From an uncultured Lachnospiraceae bacterium (GTDB taxonomy: Bacteria > Bacillota > Clostridia > Lachnospirales > Lachnospiraceae): a DNA stretch of 39,057 bases. Position 1 is the stretch's first letter. Each line of letters starts with the position of its first letter. The stretch lies in the NCBI GenBank assembly GCA_946623875.1, contig CAMORO010000018.1:1-39057 (forward strand), in the 5' to 3' direction. Below, in pieces: positions 26,127-32,981 of this stretch. The position numbers and the translations under genes were made by a program. Under the pieces are notes generated by a model that saw nothing but the letters and a program-made list of their open reading frames with translations, was not told the DNA's origin and did not search any database.

Positions 26127-27194
26127 TCACACCTCTACAACCCTGTGCCCCGCCGCCTTGATAAGACGGTTCATGATCGCCTGCCCGATTCGCGGTGTTG
26201 AGAAATCTTCCGAATAAATGATGTCTATATCTTTATCATCGCATTCACGCAAAACACTGTACAGATGTCTTGCGATCGTTTCCTCATCTTCACGCGAACC
26301 AATGTTTATGATATGTGGCGCTCCATCGTAGCAGTTCTCCGATTCCGAAGCCACTATAACTCCCACTCTCTTTCCCGAAGCCTCTGCAGCGGCAATACCT
26401 TCCCTGATATGACCGATAACCCTCGACTGCTCTCCCTTTACGATGATCAATTCTCCCTTTGGTGCGTAATGCCTGTATTTCATACCGGGTGCCTTGGGGC
26501 GTATCCCCCCCGTTTCTTCACCGAAAACGGCAGGATCGTAATCAACGGATCCCAATGCTTCTCTTATCATCTCCCCGCTTATGTATCCGGGACGCAGGAT
26601 CATGGGAGTCTTTCCGGTCATATCAACAATGGTTGATTCCAGTCCTATCACTGACGAGCCTCCGTCAATTATCATATCTATACGTCCGTTCATATCCTCG
26701 GCTACATGCACTGCCTTTGTCGGTGAAGGTCTTCCCGACAGATTGGCAGACGGGGCAGCTATAAAACCGCCCGAAGCTTCAATAAATCTTAATGCGATCG
26801 GATTATCCGGCATCCTTACCGCAACAGTATCAAGACCGCCTGTGGTTTCATCAGGCACTATGCTCCTCTTTTTAAAAATCATTGTAAGCGGTCCCGGCCA
26901 GTACATTTCAGCAAGCTTAAGCGCTTCCCTGCCAACACCTTCTGCGACCCTGTTCAGATCTTCCATCCTGTATATATGAACTATAAGTGGATTGTCACAC
27001 GGTCGTCCCTTGGCAGTATATATCTTTTGTGATGCCGTGGGATTAAGCGCATCTCCTCCGAGTCCGTACACTGTTTCAGTGGGAAATGCAACCAGTCCGC
27101 CTCCGCGGATTACCTCGCCCGCCTTTTCAAATATCTCCCTGTTATAATTCGTATTAACGTCACCGTCAATTACAGAAATAATCGTTTTCATCAT
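26127..27194 (-). CDS. L-threonylcarbamoyladenylate synthase (Sua5/TsaC)
   Basis: A protein of about 355 residues making threonylcarbamoyl-AMP for the t6A modification of ANN-decoding tRNAs. The YrdC domain (about 18-205) has GLVAFPTETVYGLGGDA, KGRPCDNPLIVH and SGFIAAPSANLSGRPSPT-type motifs (the middle one as SGGFIAAPSANLSG). The C-terminal Sua5 domain (about 225-350) is also present, so this is the long Sua5 form (ywlC-like). ATG at 27194 is used since GGAG lies 5 bases before it; GTG 27200 and ATG 27191 are possible. It has its own promoter. Confidence 0.93.
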   Translation of the reverse strand: MMKTIISVIDGDVNTNYNREIFEKAGEVIRGGGLVAFPTETVYGLGGDALNPTASQKIYTAKGRPCDNPLIVHIYRMEDLNRVAEGVGREALKLAEMYWPGPLTMIFKKRSIVPDETTGGLDTVAVRMPDNPIALRFIEASGGFIAAPSANLSGRPSPTKAVHVAEDMNGRIDMIIDGGSSVIGLESTIVDMTGKTPMILRPGYISGEMIREALGSVDYDPAVFGEETGGIRPKAPGMKYRHYAPKGELIIVKGEQSRVIGHIREGIAAAEASGKRVGVIVASESENCYDGAPHIINIGSREDEETIARHLYSVLRECDDKDIDIIYSEDFSTPRIGQAIMNRLIKAAGHRVVEV

Positions 27195-27218
27195 TATCAC
27201 TCCAAAAAACCATTGTAT

Positions 27219-27247
27219 AGTCTAACATCCACTTATTCCCATGTCAA
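27219..27247 (-). promoter_or_regulatory. Sigma-A promoter for the Sua5 gene
   Basis: The minus strand has a perfect TTGACA (27247-27242), a 17-base spacer and TAGACT (27224-27219) with an extended TG. A 14-bp direct repeat, CAGTTTTTCGYCAT twice (27260-27287), lies just upstream of it. Confidence 0.7.
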
Positions 27248-27308
27248 GAATCGGTCGAACAGTTTTTCGCCATCAGTTTTTCGTCATCACGTTTGATCGA
27301 CTGTATGA

Positions 27309-27337
27309 TTGACCTCGTTGTGATTAACATTTATAAT
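27309..27337 (+). promoter_or_regulatory. Strong sigma-A promoter for the uxs gene
   Basis: TTGACC (27309-27314), 17 bases, then a perfect TATAAT (27332-27337). The predicted leader is about 72 bases and holds the alternative hairpins described at 27349-27391. Confidence 0.85.
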
Positions 27338-27348
27338 TGACTGACATA

Positions 27349-27391
27349 GACCATACGGTCATTACTTCCGGATTCCGCAGACAGACCGTAT
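27349..27391 (+). promoter_or_regulatory. Mutually exclusive leader hairpins before uxs
   Basis: GACC-ATAC-GGTC (27349-27360) is a small hairpin. The second half, ATACGGTC (27353-27360), is also perfectly complementary to GACCGTAT (27384-27391), so only one of the two can form. No T run follows either, so any control would be at translation or by protein binding. It is a short signal and could be chance. Confidence 0.35.
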
Positions 27392-27415
27392 AAAACACGT
27401 TTAAGGAGTATAACA

Positions 27416-28354
27416 ATGAGAAAGAAAAGAGTATTGGTAACAGGTGGAGCCGGTTTTCTGGGTTCGAATCTGTGTGACAGGCTTATAGCCGATGGAAACG
27501 ATGTCATATGTGTAGACAATCTTTTTACGGGAAGCAAAGACAATATACGTCATCTTCTGGGCAATCCCTACTTTGAATTTATCAGACATGATGTCATACA
27601 GCCGATATATGTCGAATGCGATCAGATATACAATCTTGCATGCCCCGCAAGTCCGCTGTGGTATCAGAAGGATCCCATATACACGACAAAGACATCTATC
27701 TACGGAGCCTTCAATACTCTCGGCCTTGCCAAACGCACAGGTGCACGTATATTGCAGACATCTACATCCGAAGTATACGGCGATCCGGAATGTAACCCGC
27801 AGACAGAGGATTACAGAGGGTGTGTCAATACGATAGGACCCCGTTCGTGCTATGATGAGGGAAAACGTGTGGCAGAGACCCTGTTCTTTGATTATCACAG
27901 ACAACACGGAGTAGACATTAAGGTAATGAGGATATTCAATACTTACGGTCCGAGAATGGATATCGGTGACGGTCGCGTGGTTTCGAACTTCATAGTTCAG
28001 GCACTCAAGGGTGAAGATATAACCATTTACGGAGATGGTTCTCAGACAAGGAGCTTCTGTTATGTTGATGATCTGATAGAAGGAATGGTCCGCCTGATGA
28101 ACAGCCGTGATGGTTTCACCGGTCCCGTCAACATCGGTAATCCCGGTGAATTCACCATAAAACAGCTGGCTGAAATAGTAATAGAACTTACAGGTTCAAA
28201 GTCAAAACTCGTGTACAAAGATCTCCCGGTTGATGATCCGACACAGAGAAGACCCGACATCACGCTTGCGAAAAAAGAGCTCAACTGGGAACCCACCGTC
28301 CAGTTAAAGAACGGCCTGGTATCAACCATTGCATATTTCGAAAAATTACTGTGA
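27416..28354 (+). CDS. UDP-glucuronate decarboxylase (UDP-xylose synthase)
   Basis: A 312-residue extended short-chain dehydrogenase that turns UDP-glucuronate into UDP-xylose. The NAD loop GGAGFLGSN is at 10-18; the family-specific [24 protein letters not shown] (115-124, with the catalytic Glu) and SCYDEGKR (Y146, K150) are all present, as is [10 protein letters not shown]. These match UXS more closely than UDP-glucose epimerases. The length is normal. It has a strong promoter and AAGGAG before the ATG. UDP-xylose would feed cell-surface glycans, in line with rfbB further on; UDP-glucuronate supply is not in the window. Confidence 0.9.
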   Translation: MRKKRVLVTGGAGFLGSNLCDRLIADGNDVICVDNLFTGSKDNIRHLLGNPYFEFIRHDVIQPIYVECDQIYNLACPASPLWYQKDPIYTTKTSIYGAFNTLGLAKRTGARILQTSTSEVYGDPECNPQTEDYRGCVNTIGPRSCYDEGKRVAETLFFDYHRQHGVDIKVMRIFNTYGPRMDIGDGRVVSNFIVQALKGEDITIYGDGSQTRSFCYVDDLIEGMVRLMNSRDGFTGPVNIGNPGEFTIKQLAEIVIELTGSKSKLVYKDLPVDDPTQRRPDITLAKKELNWEPTVQLKNGLVSTIAYFEKLL

Positions 28355-28368
28355 TTTTCAAAAATACG

Positions 28369-30087
28369 TTATCTTATACACATCAACATGGCACGTGCCA
28401 ACTGACCGGCCAGGTATTCACCGCGGTTAAGTGTATTGTTTTCAAGGGCACATACAAGGACTCCGAAAATATATCTCCCACTGAAAACCGGGAAGATAAC
28501 GAGACCCTCACCCTTTGATATCTGCCATACTTTCTTAAATATTTCCTCGGCTCTTGTAAGCTGCTTGTCTTTCCCGAATACGAATTGTTTACCGTCTTTG
28601 ACAGCACACTTAAGAAGCAGGGTATCGGGAAATTCCTTAACCGTATCTTCGAAATACTTCACGGGTGTCTCATAAAGATACAGAGCCGCATTCGTAAACC
28701 CAAGCTTGTCGAAATTATTTATCACGCGTTCCAGGGTAATATTTCCCTCACCGTCATAGTCCATTGTCTCGGCAAGGTATTCCTGAACCATATTGCGTTC
28801 GAAGTCACGTTTTCTTCTCTGGTCGGTACGGCTTACCGCCAATGCAAGCATTGCCCTGTCCTTCATCTTTGAAAACAGCTTATTATTCCTGTCCTTAACA
28901 TCACCTTTTTTGACAGCGGCATTCATACCTTCCTGCAGAGTATCAATATTTTTGATATATTTGGTAACATCCGTATAATCCATTGCGTTATTCTCAAAGA
29001 AAATATCAATAAGGCGGCACACCTCATCATATTCCTTATCAATAACCTTCTTTTTCTTGACCGAGCCCAGTATCCTTGATATTATCCCGCAATACAGCTT
29101 TTTCAGATCTATGTCTTTGCTGTCCATGATCTCATATCTGTATCTGTAGAAGGTATCATCAAACAGTTTCGTGATCAATTCCTCATCACCCGACAACAGT
29201 TCCTTAAAGTTGTAATCGAAAGTATTGTAATCCATGGATCCGCGTCCAAACAGGCACGTTGGTATTGTAACAGAGCTTACTTTTTCTCCGTTCATCTTCT
29301 TAAGCAGAAGATTGAGAGCATTCTGCCCCAGAGTCGCTGCATCCGACCCTATGGACGCAAGAGGCGGAACCATCTCAAGCGCAAGTCTTGTATTGTCAAA
29401 ACCAAATACCGTGATATCCTTACCGGGAGTAAGGTTCCTTTTCTTCATTACATCATACAGACCGACAGCCACCAGATCGTTAACACAGAAGACAGCCTGT
29501 ACATCCGGATTGTTGTCAAGAAGTCTTAAAGCTGCATCTGCCGACTTTGAAGTCATGTCTGTCGGTTCGTACTGGTCATTCTCAAATTCAAGATACTTGG
29601 ATCGTAAATATTTAACAAAAAGCCTCTTTCTCTTCTGGGCATCAGCATTGTCTTCTCTTCCACCCAGCATACACAGCTTCGTAAATCCCTTTTCTTCCGT
29701 AAGGAAATCCATTGCCTCCGTGATACCGAGCTTGTCATCATAGTTGATAGTCAGCTCATCGGGATCGTCACAGGCAATAAATACCTTGGGGACACCCGGA
29801 TACATGTCGAACTTCTTATCCTTCATATTGGGAAGCGCTACAATAAGCCCGTCAAACCTGCAATTCTCCTCCATAAGAAAGATTGAATTGTACACAACCT
29901 TATAAAGATGCTGCTTATCATCATTCGAGTCGGTGTCTATATCCTGCCTGCCGGCGATCACAACAAGATCTATATCATCCCTGTTATAGATCGCGTATGA
30001 AACACTGTGTACTATCTCCTTGGGAAAATCAAAAAATACATCCTCGATAAGGAGCCCTATCGTTTTCTTACCATCCATGTTACACAT
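28369..30087 (-). CDS. Cytosolic LacI-type sensor protein without DNA-binding domain
   Basis: A 572-residue protein. Residues about 7-290 form a periplasmic-binding-protein fold of the LacI/PurR sensor kind (KTIGLLIEDVFFDFPKEIV, DNNPDVQAVFCVNDLVAVGLYDVMK and ITVFGFDNTRLALEMVPPLASI). There is no N-terminal helix-turn-helix and no signal peptide. The remainder (about 300-572) is a helical linker and a probable GAF-like end (TNAALYLYETP, KGEGLVIFPVFSGRYIFGVLVCALE). In relatives this position may carry a GGDEF or other output. The start at 30087 has AAGG 5 bases before it; ATG 30078 is possible. It lies 7 bases after the aldo/keto reductase gene. Confidence 0.72.
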   Translation of the reverse strand: MCNMDGKKTIGLLIEDVFFDFPKEIVHSVSYAIYNRDDIDLVVIAGRQDIDTDSNDDKQHLYKVVYNSIFLMEENCRFDGLIVALPNMKDKKFDMYPGVPKVFIACDDPDELTINYDDKLGITEAMDFLTEEKGFTKLCMLGGREDNADAQKRKRLFVKYLRSKYLEFENDQYEPTDMTSKSADAALRLLDNNPDVQAVFCVNDLVAVGLYDVMKKRNLTPGKDITVFGFDNTRLALEMVPPLASIGSDAATLGQNALNLLLKKMNGEKVSSVTIPTCLFGRGSMDYNTFDYNFKELLSGDEELITKLFDDTFYRYRYEIMDSKDIDLKKLYCGIISRILGSVKKKKVIDKEYDEVCRLIDIFFENNAMDYTDVTKYIKNIDTLQEGMNAAVKKGDVKDRNNKLFSKMKDRAMLALAVSRTDQRRKRDFERNMVQEYLAETMDYDGEGNITLERVINNFDKLGFTNAALYLYETPVKYFEDTVKEFPDTLLLKCAVKDGKQFVFGKDKQLTRAEEIFKKVWQISKGEGLVIFPVFSGRYIFGVLVCALENNTLNRGEYLAGQLARAMLMCIR

Positions 30088-30094
30088 CCTATCC

Positions 30095-31213
30095 TTAATC
30101 CAATATTCCCGCCGCTTCCTTCATAAGCTCAATAATGGGAAGATGCTGCGGACACACTCTCTCACACTGGCCGCAGCCGATACAGTCAGAAGCCTTTCCG
30201 CTTCTTTGTATAAGACCGTTGTAGAAGTTCTTGGATCTCCAGTCATCCGGATAACGCCGAAGCGTATTTATCGTACGGAACACATCCGGAATACTTATCT
30301 TCACAGGACATCCGTCACAGCAGTATTTACATGCCGTACAGCCTATCTGAGGTGTTGCGAGCACTTCCTCCGTAACCTTGTTTATAAGCCTGAATTCATC
30401 ATCCGACAACGGCTCAAAATCGGTAAATGTCCTGATATTATCATCCATCTGTTCTTCATTGGACATTCCCGAAAGTATTGTCATTACGCCCGGAAGCGAA
30501 CCGACAAACCTGAGCGCCCATGAAGCCACAGAAGCATCCGGCCGTACAGCCCTGAACTGTGAATTTATTTCTTCACCGAGATCGGCAAGCATTCCACCTC
30601 TTACCGGTTCCATGACAATGATCGGAATATTGCGTTCTTTAAGTATCTCATAGAGCATTTCGGAACGTACCACGGGATTGGTCCTGTCAAGGTAGTTGAG
30701 CTGTATCTGAACGAATTCAGCCTCGGGATGCCTGTCAAGTACCTCCGTCAGAAGCTCGGGACTTCCGTGATAGGAAAAGCCGAAATGCTTTATCTTACCC
30801 TCTTCCTTATATTTAAGACACCGGTTCCAGCAGTCGTATTTCTCATATGTATCATGATTCGAGCCATCCTCTATCGAATGCAGCAGATAGAAATCAAAGT
30901 AATCCACACCCGCTCTTTCAAGCTGTTCGTTGAAAACCCTCTCAACATCCTCTTTCTTCCTTAACTCCCAGGCCGGCAGCTTGGTAGCAAGCATGAAACT
31001 GTCACGCGGATAACGTTTAACCAGTGCTTCCCTTGCCGCAACCTCCGACTTTCCTCCGTGATACACATACGCCGTATCGAAATAATTCATACCTGCCTTC
31101 ATGTATTTATCGACCATACGGCTCACATGAGCAATATCAACAGATCCCTTTACCTCGGGCAGCCTCATAAGACCGAAGCCGAGTTTTGGCATCTTTGCAA
31201 GATCAACAGACAT
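30095..31213 (-). CDS. Aldo/keto reductase with C-terminal 4Fe-4S domain
   Basis: A 372-residue cytosolic oxidoreductase. The AKR barrel carries the tetrad D46, Y51 (FDTAYVYHG), K78 (LATKLP) and H112 (LLHSIED). After the barrel there are two cysteine clusters, CTACKYCCDGCP and CIGCGQCERVCPQ, typical of the ferredoxin-like tail of this Clostridial subfamily; the extra cysteine in the first is unusual. The physiological substrate is unknown. It is probably first in a two-gene unit with the LacI-type sensor protein, whose ligand may be linked to its substrate. Confidence 0.92.
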   Translation of the reverse strand: MSVDLAKMPKLGFGLMRLPEVKGSVDIAHVSRMVDKYMKAGMNYFDTAYVYHGGKSEVAAREALVKRYPRDSFMLATKLPAWELRKKEDVERVFNEQLERAGVDYFDFYLLHSIEDGSNHDTYEKYDCWNRCLKYKEEGKIKHFGFSYHGSPELLTEVLDRHPEAEFVQIQLNYLDRTNPVVRSEMLYEILKERNIPIIVMEPVRGGMLADLGEEINSQFRAVRPDASVASWALRFVGSLPGVMTILSGMSNEEQMDDNIRTFTDFEPLSDDEFRLINKVTEEVLATPQIGCTACKYCCDGCPVKISIPDVFRTINTLRRYPDDWRSKNFYNGLIQRSGKASDCIGCGQCERVCPQHLPIIELMKEAAGILD

Positions 31214-31296
31214 ACACCTCTCCTTTCATCTCCCCATTTATCGATCAGTGTCACATAAGGATTGCCATGTCAATAAGCCTTATTTTACCAGATAAT

Positions 31297-31302
31297 ATTA
31301 TA
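31297..31302 (-). promoter_or_regulatory. Extended -10 promoter for aldo/keto reductase gene
   Basis: The minus strand reads TGA-TATAAT (hexamer 31302-31297). The -35 region is not clear. It lies about 85 bases before the start. Confidence 0.45.
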
Positions 31303-31327
31303 TCACAAACAGACCTTCTTACATACC

Positions 31328-31356
31328 TTGAAATATAAAATTCATTATGTTATCAT
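31328..31356 (+). promoter_or_regulatory. Sigma-A promoter for the DtxR-like gene
   Basis: TTGAAA (31328-31333), 17 bases, then TATCAT (31351-31356) with an extended TG. It lies about 60 bases before the ATG, which has AAGGAGG 8 bases upstream. No clear DtxR-type palindromic operator was found. Confidence 0.6.
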
Positions 31357-31416
31357 TTTATAAAGTTTTAATATATAGGAGACACCATTTATGATAAACC
31401 GGGAAGGAGGCCGGAT

Positions 31417-31800
31417 ATGGGAGAGATTCAGGAATCAGGCGAAATGTATCTTGAGACGATTCTGGTCATCGGCAAAGAAAAACCCATTGTACGTTCGATC
31501 GATGTTGCAGAGCATATGGGCTACTCCAAGCCAAGTGTAAGCCGGGCAATGGGTATTTTGAAATCACACGGATATGTTGTGGTCGAGGATGACGGCAACC
31601 TTAAGCTGACCGAAACGGGACAGGCCATAGCAGAGAAAATATATGAACGTCACACAGTTCTGTCCGAATGTCTCATGCGGATAGGTGTAAGCAAGAAAAA
31701 TGCGATCGATGATGCATGCCGCATCGAACACATAATAAGTGATGAAACCTTTGATGCGATCAAGCGCATCACATCATCCAAAAGAAAGAAGGGATCCTGA
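31417..31800 (+). CDS. DtxR/MntR family metal-dependent regulator, iron-type ligands
   Basis: A 127-residue repressor-type protein: winged-helix DNA-binding domain (about 1-70, with SIDVAEHMGYSKPSVSRAMGIL as recognition region) and a dimerisation/metal domain (75-115). The C-terminal SH3 domain of DtxR is absent, as in MntR. The metal residues look DtxR/IdeR-like, not MntR-like: M10 in EMYLETI, H79, E84, and C101, E104, H105 in ACRIEHIISDE. MntR has Asp at the first place and Glu in place of the Cys. Iron sensing is therefore more likely than manganese. It is a single gene with its own promoter and terminator. Confidence 0.88.
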   Translation: MGEIQESGEMYLETILVIGKEKPIVRSIDVAEHMGYSKPSVSRAMGILKSHGYVVVEDDGNLKLTETGQAIAEKIYERHTVLSECLMRIGVSKKNAIDDACRIEHIISDETFDAIKRITSSKRKKGS

Positions 31801-31813
31801 TGATCCCTTCTTT
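31785..31813. terminator. Bidirectional terminator after the DtxR-like gene
   Basis: AAAGAAGGGATC (31785-31796) pairs perfectly with GATCCCTTCTTT (31802-31813) around a five-base loop that holds part of the stop codon. T-rich sequence lies on both sides, serving this gene and the convergent HD-GYP gene. Confidence 0.88.
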
Positions 31814-31827
31814 TATTAAGGCACTGT

Positions 31828-32919
31828 TCAATGCCCCCTGTGCTTCTCATAAAAGGCTTCAAATTCCTCTCGTGAATTCCGGAACGATTCCAGAAGCTTG
31901 GGAGAAAACACACCGGCTTCTCCTCTTATGATCATATTGAACGCTTCCTCTGTCGAATATGCTGCTCTGTACACGCTTTCGGTAACAAGAGCATCATAAA
32001 CGTCCGCAACCGATTCACACTGAGCCGAGATCGGTATCGCATCACCCTTTATCCCGTCCGGATAGCCCCTTCCGTCGTATCTTTCATGGTGATACCGGCA
32101 TATCTCATAACATATCCTTGCATAATCCTCATCCCAGATACCGCTTATGTTGTTAACAATGTCCGCTCCCCTGATAGTATGACTCTTCATGAACTCGAAT
32201 TCATCATTTGTCAGCTTGCCGGGCTTGTTAAGTATTGAATCCGGTATCGCGATCTTACCTATATCGTGAAGTGCGCTCGCAGATACTATTACCGAGACCT
32301 TCTCTTCATCAAGTCCGGTCTCCGGATAATCCTTAAGCATCCTCTTCGCGATTATTTCCGTATAGCCCTTGATCCTGTTGATATGATCGCCGCTCTCAAG
32401 GCTTCGTCCCTCAACTACTGTCGCAAGAATATCTACGATGTTCTGCTTGCTCTTGGCAAGTGCCGCCTGCTGCATCTTAAGCAGCTTGAACTGCTTGTTC
32501 ATCGTAACGCTCTGTGATTCCACCTTCTGTTCAAGACCTCTCTTGAATATGAACAGGGTAGTCAGGTTGTTTACCCTTCGTCTGACGATCTCGGCCACGA
32601 ATGGTTTGTGAACGAAGTCATACACTCCGATCTGTGTCGACCTGTGCTCAAGCTCGGCTGCTCCCCTTTCGTTGATAAACAGGATAGGCATCCTGCCAAG
32701 CAGACCCATCTTGTCCATTATCTGAAGGAAACCGTTTCCGTCCACATCGGTCATTGTGAAGCGGTAAATGACCGTCGCAATTTCCTTACCTTCTGCTTCA
32801 AGTATTTTCATTACTTCGTCTATGTTTGAAGCAGTCTCAATATCATACGTTCCTTTCAGAATATTCTCTAACTCCCGGATGTTGGCCTCTTCGTGATCGG
32901 CAATAAGTATCTTTTCCAT
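31828..32919 (-). CDS. HD-GYP phosphodiesterase with degenerate receiver domain
   Basis: A 363-residue two-domain signalling protein. Residues 1-120 are a receiver fold (KILIADHEEANIRELE, the conserved lysine K105 in VHKPF) but the phosphorylated Asp is replaced: the strand reads VIYRFTMTDVDG, with R53 aligned to it. Residues about 160-345 are an HD-GYP domain with H218, D219, H277, H278 and GYP (285-287), the metal residues of cyclic di-GMP phosphodiesterases. It follows fapA by 62 bases in the same direction. Control is thus likely phosphorylation-independent. Confidence 0.92.
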   Translation of the reverse strand: MEKILIADHEEANIRELENILKGTYDIETASNIDEVMKILEAEGKEIATVIYRFTMTDVDGNGFLQIMDKMGLLGRMPILFINERGAAELEHRSTQIGVYDFVHKPFVAEIVRRRVNNLTTLFIFKRGLEQKVESQSVTMNKQFKLLKMQQAALAKSKQNIVDILATVVEGRSLESGDHINRIKGYTEIIAKRMLKDYPETGLDEEKVSVIVSASALHDIGKIAIPDSILNKPGKLTNDEFEFMKSHTIRGADIVNNISGIWDEDYARICYEICRYHHERYDGRGYPDGIKGDAIPISAQCESVADVYDALVTESVYRAAYSTEEAFNMIIRGEAGVFSPKLLESFRNSREEFEAFYEKHRGH

Positions 32920-32981
32920 ACACTCCCCTTACTCTCTTATTAGTCTGTTCATTCCATAAATGCGGCTCATCAGAACATGTC

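Noticed and set aside
27401-27907. 168-codon minus-strand open frame inside uxs
   Set aside because: It is antisense to a well-conserved gene with all family motifs; no ribosome site or known family.
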